Positions 43,107 through 51,713 are shown, counted from the stretch's first letter. The stretch is DNA of 64,000 bases from Aquaspirillum sp. LM1 (GCF_002002905.1 NZ_CP019509.1:434001-498000); one strand, 5' to 3'. The notes: generated by a model not told the origin, from the sequence alone. Translations and numbers: made by a program.

Positions 43107-43730
43107 ATGAGCCATATTTTCATCAGCTACAGCCACCAGGACGAAGACTGGAAGAACCGCGTCGCCAAACAGATCAGCGTCCTGTCCCGCGCAGGGCTGG
43201 ACACCTGGGATGATCGGCGCATTGCCGCCGGCGATGACTGGCATCCACAAATTCAGCAGGCCATTGCGCGGTGCGATGTGGCGGTGTTGCTGATTTCGGC
43301 TGATTTCCTTACCTCGTCATTCATCCTCGACCAGGAAATCCCGCTGTTGCTGCAACGGCGTCAGGATCAAGGCATCCGGGTGATTCCGCTGATCGTCAGC
43401 CCGTGCGCGTGGCAGCGTATTGATTGGTTGAAGGGGATACAGGCCAGGCCACAAGATGGCAAGCCCCTGTCGGGCATGAGCCCGCACGACGCGGAAGCTG
43501 CGCTTTCCAACCTTGCCGGTGAGATCGCCGACCTGCTGCTAGCGCCACCCAGCAATGCCTCCTTCATGCCGCCGCCGCGCCCCGGCACGCCTTCTTCGGC
43601 GGCCAGCATCTGGCAGGAAAAGCTGGAGTTCCTGCGCCAACAGGAAGCCATTTGTGCCGACCCGGCCCAGAAATTCACCTTGAAGAAACAGATCGAGGAA
43701 GCCGAAGCGAAACTGAAAGCGCTGTCATGA
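43107..43730 (+). CDS. TIR-domain effector with C-terminal effector-associated helical segment
   Basis: A 207-residue protein. The TIR domain (1-140) starts HIFISYSHQDEDWK, has the BB-loop-like WDDRRIAAGDDW, and the candidate catalytic Glu E77 in FILDQEIP, fitting NAD-cleaving bacterial TIRs. A Pro-rich linker (153-165) leads to a helical segment, 168-204 (KLEFLRQQEAICADPAQKF and KKQIEEAEAKL). The next protein begins with the same kind of segment. The pair would therefore bind through like-with-like contacts. The ATG at 43107 is the start because the TIR core begins immediately. Its stop overlaps the next start (ATGA). Confidence 0.87.
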   Translation: MSHIFISYSHQDEDWKNRVAKQISVLSRAGLDTWDDRRIAAGDDWHPQIQQAIARCDVAVLLISADFLTSSFILDQEIPLLLQRRQDQGIRVIPLIVSPCAWQRIDWLKGIQARPQDGKPLSGMSPHDAEAALSNLAGEIADLLLAPPSNASFMPPPRPGTPSSAASIWQEKLEFLRQQEAICADPAQKFTLKKQIEEAEAKLKALS

Positions 43731-46276
43731 GCGAAGAAGCACCATCCCTTGATCTGCTTCGGGAAAAGCTGGAGTTTTTCCGTCAAGAAGAAGCCATCTG
43801 CTCAAATCCTGACACAAAATTCGAACTCAAAAAAAAGATTGAAGCGCTTGAACAACAACTGGGGGTGAGGACAGCGACTGGGGAAGAGAAAGACCCTATC
43901 CCCACCGACCTCACCCACCTCCCCACCGGTGCCGCCCACTTCCTCGGCCGTGACGACGAACTTGCCAGGCTCGACGCCGCCTGGGATTCCGCCGGCAAAA
44001 CCGCCCTGGTCGAATGCATCGCCCCCGGCGGCGCCGGCAAGACGGCCTTGGTCAAGCGCTGGCTGGAAAGGATAAAACAGGACAATTGGCGTGGCGCCCG
44101 TCGGGTGTTTGCCTGGAGTTTCTACAGCCAAGGCAGCGGTGACGAGCGCAATGCGTCGGAAGATCTTTTTCTTGCCGAGGCCATCAAATTTTTTGGCGTA
44201 TCGGTCGAAGCCAACCTGAACCCCGCCGACAAGGGGCGAGCGCTGGCCGAGGCGGTTGTCGCCCGCCGCAGCCTGCTGGTGCTGGACGGCCTGGAGCCGC
44301 TGCAACACCCGCCCGGCCCGCTGGCTGGCGAGCTGCGCGCGCCGGGCCTTAAGGCCTTGCTCACCCATCTGGCTACCGCTGGCCGCCCTGGCCTGGCGCT
44401 GCTGACCAGCCGGGAGGCGCTGAAAGATCTGGGCGAATGGGCCAACAGCCCGAGCGGCGCCGCCCGACGCATCGACCTGGGCAATCTGAGCGACGCCGAC
44501 GGCGCGCGCCTGCTGCACGCCGAAGGGGCCAACAAGGCCGGCAGCGCGCCCATCACCGCCGACGATGCCGAACTTAAAGAAGCCAGCCGGCAGGTCAAGG
44601 GCCACGCCTTGACGCTGAGCTTGCTGGGCAGCTATCTGGCCTTGGCCCACGAGCACGACATCCGTCAGCGCGACCAGGTGGATTGGGCCGAGGCGAATGC
44701 CGAAACCAAGGGCGGCCATGCTTTTCGGGTGATCGCCGCTTATGAGCGCTGGTTTGCCGGTGCGGGCAAAGCCCCTGAGCTGCTGGCGGCGCTGCGCTTG
44801 CTGGGTTTCTTCGACCGCCCGGCCACCCCGGAAAACCTGGCCGCGCTGCGCGCCGCGCCAGCCATCGCTGGCCTGACCGAAGCGCTGATCGACCTTAAGC
44901 CCACCCAATGGAACGCCGCCCTAAAACGCCTGCAAACCCTGCGCCTGCTGGATGTTGACATCGCCAGCGGCCGCCTGGACGCCCACCCGCTGCTGCGCGA
45001 ATACTTTGTCGCTGCGCTGAGCAAGCAGCAGCCGGAAGCCTGGCAAGAAGGCCATCGCCGGCTCTATCACCAACTTAAAGACAGCGCGCCGCACCATCCC
45101 GAAGGCCTGGCTGGCTTGCAAGCGCTTTACCAGGCGGTGGTGCATGGTTGTCGGGCGGGTTTGCACCAGCAGGCGCTCGATGAGGTATATATCGACCGCA
45201 TCCTGCGCGGTACGAGAGTGGGCGGCTTTTACAGCACCAGAAAACTCGGCACCATCGGCGCCGACCTGGGGGCGGTGGCCTGTTTCTTCGTTCAGCCCTG
45301 GCAGCAACTGGTGCCAGGCTTGTCGGCAGGCGCCCAAGCCTGGCTACTCGGCGAAGCAGCCTCCCGCCTGCAAGCCTTAGGCCGGCTGACGGAGGCGCTG
45401 GAACCCATGCAGGCTGGGGCGCAGATGCGGGTGGCGCAATCAAACTGGAAAAATGCCGCCGCCGGCTACAGCAACCTTGCCGAACTGCGACTGAGCCTGG
45501 GCGACATCGCCCAGGCCGTGGCCGATGCGGCACGCTCGGTGGACTATGCCGACCGCAGTGGCGATGCCGCTTGGCGTATGGCATTTCGCACCACCCTGGC
45601 CAATGCCCGCCACCAGCAAGGTGAACGGGAAGCGGCTCGCTGCGGCTTCGTCGAGGCCGAGGCCATGCAGGTTGAGCGCCAACCCGAGTTCCCGCTGCTT
45701 TATTCGCTGCAAGGCTTCCGGTATGGCGAACTGCTGCTGGCCGAGGCCGAGCGGGCCGCCTGGGGTGGATCGGCGGCGGGAGAGGGCAGCGCAGACTGTG
45801 CCCAGGTGACGGAGCGAGCGGCTCAGACCTTGGCATGGGCCGAAGCCAACCAAATCTCCCTCCTCAGCATCGCCCTCGACCACCTGACCCTCGCCCGCTG
45901 TGCCCTCTACGCCGACCGGCTGCACGACCGCCCCCTCGGCGACGAGACGAAGCAGTACAGCGAAGCCGCCGTCGCTGGCCTACGCAAAGCTGGTGACGTA
46001 ACCCATCTCCCCCGTGGCCTCCTCACCCGCGCCTGGCTGCACCACCGCCTGAACGACCTCCCCGGCGCCGAAGCCGACCTGGCCGAAGCTCAGCGCATCG
46101 CCGAGCGCGGCGGCATGAAGCTCTTTCTCGCCGACATCGCCCTGACCCGCGCCCGGCTGTTTAACGACAGCGCCGAACTCGCCAAGGCGCGGGCGCTGAT
46201 TGAGGCATGCGGTTATTGGCGGCGGCGGGAAGAGCTGGAGGATGCGGAAAAGCGGCTGGCTGGCGCTTGTGACTGA
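43727..46276 (+). CDS. STAND (NB-ARC-like) NTPase with TPR repeats and N-terminal effector-associated segment
   Basis: An 849-residue protein. Residues 9-46 (KLEFFRQEEAICSNPDTKF, KKKIEALEQQL) match the tail of the TIR protein. The STAND module follows at about 62-460, with P-loop APGGAGKTALVKRW (near 105), Walker B LLVLDGLEPL (near 187), LLTSREAL and DAHPLLREYF. TPR repeats run to the end. It is inferred to be the receptor that recruits TIR on activation. It is translationally coupled to the TIR gene. It duplicates the module of the upstream ParA-STAND protein, with most differences in the TPR part. Confidence 0.87.
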   Translation: MSEEAPSLDLLREKLEFFRQEEAICSNPDTKFELKKKIEALEQQLGVRTATGEEKDPIPTDLTHLPTGAAHFLGRDDELARLDAAWDSAGKTALVECIAPGGAGKTALVKRWLERIKQDNWRGARRVFAWSFYSQGSGDERNASEDLFLAEAIKFFGVSVEANLNPADKGRALAEAVVARRSLLVLDGLEPLQHPPGPLAGELRAPGLKALLTHLATAGRPGLALLTSREALKDLGEWANSPSGAARRIDLGNLSDADGARLLHAEGANKAGSAPITADDAELKEASRQVKGHALTLSLLGSYLALAHEHDIRQRDQVDWAEANAETKGGHAFRVIAAYERWFAGAGKAPELLAALRLLGFFDRPATPENLAALRAAPAIAGLTEALIDLKPTQWNAALKRLQTLRLLDVDIASGRLDAHPLLREYFVAALSKQQPEAWQEGHRRLYHQLKDSAPHHPEGLAGLQALYQAVVHGCRAGLHQQALDEVYIDRILRGTRVGGFYSTRKLGTIGADLGAVACFFVQPWQQLVPGLSAGAQAWLLGEAASRLQALGRLTEALEPMQAGAQMRVAQSNWKNAAAGYSNLAELRLSLGDIAQAVADAARSVDYADRSGDAAWRMAFRTTLANARHQQGEREAARCGFVEAEAMQVERQPEFPLLYSLQGFRYGELLLAEAERAAWGGSAAGEGSADCAQVTERAAQTLAWAEANQISLLSIALDHLTLARCALYADRLHDRPLGDETKQYSEAAVAGLRKAGDVTHLPRGLLTRAWLHHRLNDLPGAEADLAEAQRIAERGGMKLFLADIALTRARLFNDSAELAKARALIEACGYWRRREELEDAEKRLAGACD

Positions 46277-46352
46277 GGATGATTTGCCCCATCGCGCCTG
46301 AAAACGCGCACCCTGCGGGCGATGCCAACAAACCGGCCAGTCGCCAGGCAAG

Positions 46353-46610
46353 TTGAAACACAAGGGCTTATATGGGCACGTTTACGCCAGGCATCTCGGG
46401 CTCATTTATTTGAAAACAAAACCTTACTTGGCCACAGTGAACCACCCTCCGCGCCATTCCCGCGTAGGCGGGAATCCAGGGGTATCCACCGCGTGCAGCG
46501 GGTGTAGGCGCTCACGACTGCCCCGCAACGCTCAACGTCCACGATGCACGCTGTGGCACGGTCTGGGTTCCCGCCTGCGCGGGAACGACCCCTGAGGTGA
46601 CACGCAAGGG
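46353..46610 (+). repeat. Distant copy of the ~300-bp repeat unit
   Basis: It begins TTGAAACACAAGGGCTTA and shares with the 21586-22525 array the palindromic core ATTCCCGCGTAGGCGGGAAT, the GCGTGCAGC segment and the second core GTTCCCGCCTGCGCGGGAAC. The GGTCACCCATCACC end and the CAC run are missing. It fills most of the 335-base gap between the STAND operon and the exported protein gene; nothing else was seen there. Confidence 0.85.
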
Positions 46611-46611
46611 T

Positions 46612-47460
46612 TCAGCGTTTCAGCTGATACGCGCTCTTCCTGGCCGGGTTGAGCGCCGCGATAATGGCGTTGTTGTTGTACACCACCAAATCGCTCAGCT
46701 GCACCGCCTTGCCGGCAGTGTCCACCCAATCGCTGGCGGTAAACGGCAGCGGCGCGGCAGTGGTTTGTGCGGCCAGTTCGGTCAGCCGGGTGCTCAGGGT
46801 GTGCAAACCACCCTGGGCGTTGAGTTTTTTCGCGTTCAGCACAAAGCGCGTGCCATCGTTGCTGAGCTGGCCCACCGCTAGCAGGGCGGCGTTGACGTTT
46901 TGCAGGGCGGTCCAGCGCGCGTTGTCCAGGGATTTGGGTTTGTTGGGCTCTGCGGCGTCGTGCGGGTCGTCGCTGCGATAATAGCCCACCAGCCCTTCAA
47001 ACAGATTCACCGGTGCCCACACCACCCGGCCCAGGGTCAGCCCGCTGCCAAGGCCACTGGCTTGCAAGGTGGCCAGTGCGCTGACAATGGCCTGCTTGTC
47101 GCTGTCGTTGCTGATGTCGCCGGTGGCGGTTTGGGTGATTTGATACAGCGCCTGCATGGAAGTTTGCGGCAGGGTGTGATGCAAGGAAAAATTCGGGCCA
47201 ATCCAGGTTTGCACGGTGGGGGCGACGTTGTTGGGCGGGATTTTTTTTGCGTTCAGTGCCACTTCCGCCTGGGTCAGCAGGCTGCCCGACCAATTGATGC
47301 TGGCGGGCACGGTAGGGCGAGGGCCAATTGGCAGGCTGATGTCGCCTGAGGTTTTGCCTGCCGCCCATGCACTGGCAGACAAGGCGCTGATGCTGATCAA
47401 CAGGGCGGCCATCAGGTGGCGCAGGCAAGCACTCGGGGATAGCGAGCAGGAAATCGACAT
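46612..47460 (-). CDS. Exported protein of unknown function
   Basis: A 282-residue protein. A signal peptide is at about 1-34 (hydrophobic LMAALLISISALSASAWA). The mature part is rich in Ala, Thr, Asn and Leu, without cysteines or a recognisable domain. It contains paired Asn-Ala-Lys-Lys segments (ALNAKKIPPN, VLNAKKLNAQ). I do not recognise the family. The ATG at 47460 is the one that puts the signal peptide first. It lies between the defence operon and prophage-like genes and could belong to either. Confidence 0.6.
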   Translation of the reverse strand: MSISCSLSPSACLRHLMAALLISISALSASAWAAGKTSGDISLPIGPRPTVPASINWSGSLLTQAEVALNAKKIPPNNVAPTVQTWIGPNFSLHHTLPQTSMQALYQITQTATGDISNDSDKQAIVSALATLQASGLGSGLTLGRVVWAPVNLFEGLVGYYRSDDPHDAAEPNKPKSLDNARWTALQNVNAALLAVGQLSNDGTRFVLNAKKLNAQGGLHTLSTRLTELAAQTTAAPLPFTASDWVDTAGKAVQLSDLVVYNNNAIIAALNPARKSAYQLKR

Positions 47461-47574
47461 GACAGGTTCTCCAGAGAATGGGCAGCCATCAAATACGCTG
47501 CACCACACCGGCAGGATGCGCGGTGACCCCTGTCAAGACGCGATAAGCCTCTGGCTGTGAAACCAGAGGGGGAT

Positions 47575-47796
47575 TCAACTGAGCCGTTTTACCCACTCCA
47601 TCACAATGGCAGTCAGCACCGCCACCAGCCCGCCAGTCAGCGCGCCCGCCTTGGCGGCCTGGGTTTCTACTTTGCGCAAACGGTCGTCCATGGCGTCCAG
47701 TCGTTCGCTTTGCACATGCTGGCTGGTGACAATCATGTCCAGCTGGCCTTCTATCCGGCCCAGCACCCTGGCCAGATCGGTATGGTCGTCATTCAT
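47575..47796 (-). CDS. Small coiled-coil protein with C-terminal membrane helix (phage lysis-accessory type)
   Basis: A 73-residue protein. The first 45 residues form an amphipathic coiled coil (LARVLGRIEGQLDMIVTSQ, then LDAMDDRLRKVE), followed by one membrane helix (GALTGGLVAVLTAIVMEWV). The layout resembles XhlA-type or other small phage lysis/haemolysin proteins. Its position next to a Mor-like activator and an S24 repressor fits a prophage remnant. Confidence 0.6.
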   Translation of the reverse strand: MNDDHTDLARVLGRIEGQLDMIVTSQHVQSERLDAMDDRLRKVETQAAKAGALTGGLVAVLTAIVMEWVKRLS

Positions 47797-47915
47797 GCAG
47801 TCTCCTGAGCAGGGATAAGGGGTCAGGTCAGCGCCTGTCGGGGGCGGCCAACAGGATGTCTGCGCCTTGTCTGGCTGCCGGGCGCATGACGGCGGCTTGC
47901 CTGACCGTGGCGGGT

Positions 47916-48359
47916 TCAGTTCAGTGGGCGAACGGGGGCTGTTTTGTCGGTTTGCTTGAGCAGACGCCAGACATGGCGGCTGGCAATGCCATAGCGGCCC
48001 GCCAGTTCGGCCACCGCCTGACGGGCGCTGCGCTGCTGGCCGATGGTCAGGCTATCGAATTCGGCGCGGATTTCCCGGTCGCGCAGTTCACGCAGGGCCA
48101 CCTTGCACAGCGGGATATGCACATCGGCATCGCCGGCAAAGTGGCGGGCCAGCAGCTCGGCTTCGTGCTGGCCAATGATTTGCGCCAGCGAATCAGGCGC
48201 GTGTTCACGCGGGGTGCGCGGGCCTTTGACAAACGACCAGGTTCGCCCGCCCAGTTCGCTGACCAGCTTGAGCGTGGCCGGCAGGCCAATCAGCTCGGCC
48301 AGGGTTTGTGCGCTGGCCGGCAGCAGATGTTGCACTTGAATCAAATGTTGTGGGGTCAT
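47916..48359 (-). CDS. Mor-family transcription activator (Mu-like phage middle regulator)
   Basis: A 147-residue protein related to Mor/C of phage Mu. LAELIGLPATLKLVSELGG is the dimerisation part and RQAVAELAGRYGIASRHVWRLL the helix-turn-helix. IPLCKVALRELRDREIRAEFD in between is typical. Mor activates middle phage genes, but none follow here, so it is probably a remnant or was recruited. The ATG at 48359 has a ribosome site AAAAGGAG a few bases upstream. It is divergent from the S24 repressor gene, as immunity genes often are. Confidence 0.72.
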   Translation of the reverse strand: MTPQHLIQVQHLLPASAQTLAELIGLPATLKLVSELGGRTWSFVKGPRTPREHAPDSLAQIIGQHEAELLARHFAGDADVHIPLCKVALRELRDREIRAEFDSLTIGQQRSARQAVAELAGRYGIASRHVWRLLKQTDKTAPVRPLN

Positions 48360-48577
48360 GGTGGAAAACTCCTTTTGCTCAGGCCGGGCCACCCTGGCCG
48401 CGCAAAATACGCCAGCAGAGGCAACGCGTAGGGGCAATCCGGCTTAAAATACGCACACGGTGAGTTCGCTCCTGCCGCTCATGCGCCACTCACACCTTGT
48501 CTCGTGACCGCATAGGCCGGTTTTAACCCGGTTTGCTGTCAACGATTGGGTTCATACTAGCGGCAAATGCTATCGGT

Positions 48578-48640
48578 GTAAACAGAAGAGAACAGTTTTA
48601 CGGCAAAATTGAACACATGCGCTGACACGCGTGCTATTAT
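48578..48640 (+). promoter_or_regulatory. Promoter/operator region of the phage-type repressor gene
   Basis: This lies in the 312-base divergent gap between the Mor-like and repressor genes. TG-C-TATTAT (48632-48640) is an extended -10. Upstream, GTAAA and TTTAC flank CAGAAGAGAACAG (48578-48601), which could be an operator. Both are weakly supported. The rest of the gap holds nothing recognised. Confidence 0.4.
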
Positions 48641-48671
48641 TGCACTCAGCTATACGGCATGAGTACTGACT

Positions 48672-49433
48672 ATGGATGCAATCATGATGGAAATTCCGCA
48701 CAGTGCTGACGCATCTGGCCCGCCAACTGAACCTGAAAGCTCAGGGTTTCATGCCCGGCTGAACCTGCTGCTGCCCGGTTTTAAAAGCGTGCGCGCTTTT
48801 GCCACCGCGTCTGGCGTCTCGCAGACCGGCTTGCAGCGCCTGCTGAATGGCGGCGAGCCCACCTTGTCTACCCTGGTGGCGCTGGCGCGTGCGGCGCAGG
48901 TCAGTATCGAATGGCTGGCCACCGGTGATGGGCCAATGCGGCATGACGCCACGCCCCTGGCACCCGTGGCGGCACCGGTGTGCTACGACACGCTGGGCAA
49001 TCCGGTGGATCTGGATGAATTTGTTTTCATCCCGCGCTTTAATCTGCAGGCGTCTGCCGGCTATGGCAGCAGCAGCGAAGCCGAAAAACCGCTGTTCTCC
49101 ATGGCATTTCGCCGTTACTGGGTGAACAACTACCTGCACGCCAACCCGCGCGATCTGTCGGTGATTTCGGTCAAGGGGGATTCGATGGAAGGGGTGCTGA
49201 ACGAGCGCGACGTGATTCTGCTCAACCACGCCGACACCCAGCCGCGCCACGGCCTGTATGTGTTGCGGATCAATAACGATCTGGTGGTCAAGCGCATCCA
49301 GCCGCTGCCTGGCGGGCGGCTGCAGGTAAGCAGCGCCAATGAATCTTATCTGCCGTTTGAGCTGGACCTTGGCCAGATTGGCCAGGATGTGGCGATTGTG
49401 GGCCGGGTGCTGTGGTTTGGCCGACAGATTTAG
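48672..49433 (+). CDS. XRE/S24 phage-type repressor (LexA/CI-like)
   Basis: A 253-residue protein. A helix-turn-helix is at about 38-80 (SVRAFATASGVSQTGLQRLLNGGEPTLSTL by parts: FATASGVSQTGLQRLL). The C-terminal S24 domain (about 150-253) has the catalytic Ser in VKGDSMEGVL and the Lys in INNDLVVKRI. RecA-stimulated self-cleavage is therefore possible. GSSSEAEKPLF is the linker region. Such repressors govern prophages. The structural genes are missing, so it may be domesticated. It converges with the MFS gene with five bases between stops. Confidence 0.82.
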   Translation: MDAIMMEIPHSADASGPPTEPESSGFHARLNLLLPGFKSVRAFATASGVSQTGLQRLLNGGEPTLSTLVALARAAQVSIEWLATGDGPMRHDATPLAPVAAPVCYDTLGNPVDLDEFVFIPRFNLQASAGYGSSSEAEKPLFSMAFRRYWVNNYLHANPRDLSVISVKGDSMEGVLNERDVILLNHADTQPRHGLYVLRINNDLVVKRIQPLPGGRLQVSSANESYLPFELDLGQIGQDVAIVGRVLWFGRQI

Positions 49434-49437
49434 CCGA

Positions 49438-50592
49438 TTACGCAGCGGGCGGCGCTGACGGCGGCCAGCGCCACATCAGCAGCCAGCCCACTGTCGCCGC
49501 CAGCGCCGACAGGCCAAAGGCGGCAGCCATTTCACCATACGGCCACAAAGCCCCGGCAGCCAGGCCGCCAATGCCACCGCCCAGGCCATAGCCCAGCACC
49601 CAGTACAGCCCTTGGCCCTTGGCCTGGTGTTCTGCCGGCACCGCCTGATGAATCAGGCCAATCGACGCGGTGTGGTGGGTGGCAAAGGTAAAGGCGTGCA
49701 GCAATTGCGCGGCAATCACCGCCACGGACAGATCGGGCAGGCTGGCCATCACGCCAAAGCGCAGCACGGCCATCAGCAGCCCCCAGCGCAGCAGCTGCAC
49801 CAGCGTGCAGCGCCCCAGCAGGCGGGGCATCCACCAGAACGCGGTAATTTCCGCCAGCACGCCCAGCGTCCACAGCCAGCCAATCTGGCTGGCCTGCCAG
49901 CCGTGGGCCTTAAGTCCAATCGAGTAAAACGCATAATACGGCCCATGCGCCACCGCCATCAGCACGGTCACCGCGTACACCCGCCGCACCTCTGGGCGGC
50001 GCAGGGTGTCGGCAAACGGACGATGGCTGTGCCGGGCGGGCGGGGCCGGGCTGTCCGGCAAGCGCCAGGCAAACAGCGCCAGGCCGGTGAGCGTGGCCAG
50101 CACCACCCAGGGCAGCTGCGCCATCGGCATGAATTCCAGCAGATAGCCGGTCAGCAGGCTGAGCAGCACAAAGCCGATGGACCCCCACAGCCGCACCCGC
50201 GAATACGCCCCCGGCGAATCTGCGGTGCGGGTCAGCACGCTGGCGTCCACCAGCGGCAATGGCGCAGCCCAAAAGAAATGCGCCAGCGCCAGCACGGCAA
50301 ATAGCCAGGCAAAGCGGTTATCCAGCCACAGCCCGGCAAAGCTGATGGCTGCCGCCAGCGTGGTCAGCCGAATCAGCTTTTGCCGCTGACCATGGCGGTC
50401 AGCCAGCCAGCCCCAGAACCCTGGTGCGCTGATCCGCGCCAGCGACGGCATCGACGCCAGCACGGCAATCGCCCAGGGCGTCAGCCCCAGCGACGCCAGG
50501 TATAGCCCCCAGTAAGGCGAGGTCACGCCGACAAACGAGAAATAACAAAAGTAAAACCCGGCAAACGGCCACAAGGCTGCGTGGCGGCTCAC
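49438..50592 (-). CDS. Major facilitator superfamily transporter (HcaT-like)
   Basis: A 384-residue membrane protein with about 12 helices. Features of the HcaT/phenylpropionate-permease group are FYFCYFSFVGVTSPYWGLYL at the start, GWLADRHGQRQKL between helices 2 and 3, and RVRLWGSIGF. The substrate is not predictable. The start overlaps the hslR stop (ATGA). It is the last gene of a minus-strand FAH-hslR-MFS run. Confidence 0.85.
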   Translation of the reverse strand: MSRHAALWPFAGFYFCYFSFVGVTSPYWGLYLASLGLTPWAIAVLASMPSLARISAPGFWGWLADRHGQRQKLIRLTTLAAAISFAGLWLDNRFAWLFAVLALAHFFWAAPLPLVDASVLTRTADSPGAYSRVRLWGSIGFVLLSLLTGYLLEFMPMAQLPWVVLATLTGLALFAWRLPDSPAPPARHSHRPFADTLRRPEVRRVYAVTVLMAVAHGPYYAFYSIGLKAHGWQASQIGWLWTLGVLAEITAFWWMPRLLGRCTLVQLLRWGLLMAVLRFGVMASLPDLSVAVIAAQLLHAFTFATHHTASIGLIHQAVPAEHQAKGQGLYWVLGYGLGGGIGGLAAGALWPYGEMAAAFGLSALAATVGWLLMWRWPPSAPPAA

Positions 50593-50984
50593 CCCAGCCC
50601 GTCCTTGAACTGGCTGAGCTGGCGGCGGGTTTTTTTGGTGGGTCGGCCTTCGCCATGCGGGAAGGTGGCGTGTTCGGCTTTCAGCTGCAGCTGGCGCGCT
50701 TCGCGCCGGGCAATGCTGTCGGCGTCTTCATGGTAAAGCTCACGCGCCACCGTGGCCGGGCCGCGCCGCTCGGACAGCGCCCGCACTTCCAGATGGTATT
50801 CCAGCTGATTCAGCCGCAGCTCCAGCTTGTCGCCAGGCTTGAGCGTGCGCGAAGGCTTGGGCCGCTCGCCATTCAGCCGCACATGGCCGGCGTCAATCGC
50901 GTCCTGCGCCAGACCACGGGTTTTGTAAAACCGCGCCGCCCACAGCCATTTGTCCACCCGGACTTTGCCTGCCTCGTCCATCAC
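50589..50984 (-). CDS. hslR: Heat shock protein 15 (S4-domain ribosome rescue factor)
   Basis: A 131-residue S4 RNA-binding protein, VRVDKWLWAARFYKTRGLA, then GHVRLNGERPKPSRTLKPGD. The C-terminus is basic (GRPTKKTRRQLSQF). Hsp15 binds 50S subunits carrying stalled nascent chains. The start overlaps the FAH-family stop by four bases. Confidence 0.92.
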   Translation of the reverse strand: MMDEAGKVRVDKWLWAARFYKTRGLAQDAIDAGHVRLNGERPKPSRTLKPGDKLELRLNQLEYHLEVRALSERRGPATVARELYHEDADSIARREARQLQLKAEHATFPHGEGRPTKKTRRQLSQFKDGLG

Positions 50985-51631
50985 GCCACCGTAAAGCGGG
51001 CGCTGACCTGCCCGTGCAGGTCCAGTTGCAGCTGATCGCCCGAAACCAGCCGCGCCACCCCTTCCGGTGTGCCGGTGTAAATCAGGTCACCCGCCGTCAG
51101 GCCGTAGTGGCGCGACAAGAAGCTGATCAAGAACGGAATCGGGAACAGCATCATCCCGGTATTGCCCTGCTGGCGCAGCGCGCCATTCACCGTCAGGGAA
51201 AAGTCCAGCGCAGAGGGCTGGCTGACTGCCGTTGCTGGCACAAATGCACTCACGCACGCGGCGGTGGCAAAGCCCTTGGCCTTGGTCCACGGCATGCCCT
51301 TGGCCTTGAGCTCGCTTTGCGTGTCGCGCGCGGTCAGGTCCAGGCCAATGCCGTAGCCGGCAATCACCGCCAGCGCGTCGGCTTCGCTGACATCACGGGC
51401 GTCACGCCCGACCAGCAGCACCACTTCGGTTTCGTGATGCACATCCTGCGAATACGCCGGCAGGCGAATCGCTCCGCCATCGCCCAAGAGCGCCGACGAC
51501 GGTTTGAGAAACACCAGCGGCTCCGGTTCCGGGCGATTGCCCAGCTCGGCCACATGCGCCGCATAATTGCGGCCAATGCAAAAGATATTGCTGACCGTGA
51601 TCTCACGGCCAGCCAGCGTCACGGCAGGCAT
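50981..51631 (-). CDS. Fumarylacetoacetate hydrolase family protein (YcgM/FAHD1-like)
   Basis: A 216-residue enzyme. IFCIGRNYAAHVAELGN and EPLVFLKPSSAL open the fold. HHETEVVLLVG carries the metal-binding Glu residues, and GYGIGLDLTARDTQ, KGFATAA and YTGTPEGVARL follow. Relatives hydrolyse acylpyruvates or decarboxylate oxaloacetate. The exact reaction is not certain. The ATG at 51631 gives the normal family N-terminus. The upstream frame would run through non-coding sequence. Confidence 0.86.
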   Translation of the reverse strand: MPAVTLAGREITVSNIFCIGRNYAAHVAELGNRPEPEPLVFLKPSSALLGDGGAIRLPAYSQDVHHETEVVLLVGRDARDVSEADALAVIAGYGIGLDLTARDTQSELKAKGMPWTKAKGFATAACVSAFVPATAVSQPSALDFSLTVNGALRQQGNTGMMLFPIPFLISFLSRHYGLTAGDLIYTGTPEGVARLVSGDQLQLDLHGQVSARFTVA

Positions 51632-51713
51632 CGCACACCCTTTACCCGAGCGGGAACAGAAGAAACCGCGATTATAAGAACTTGTGCCGGCGCTGTCGCG
51701 CTCGGGTAGCGCA

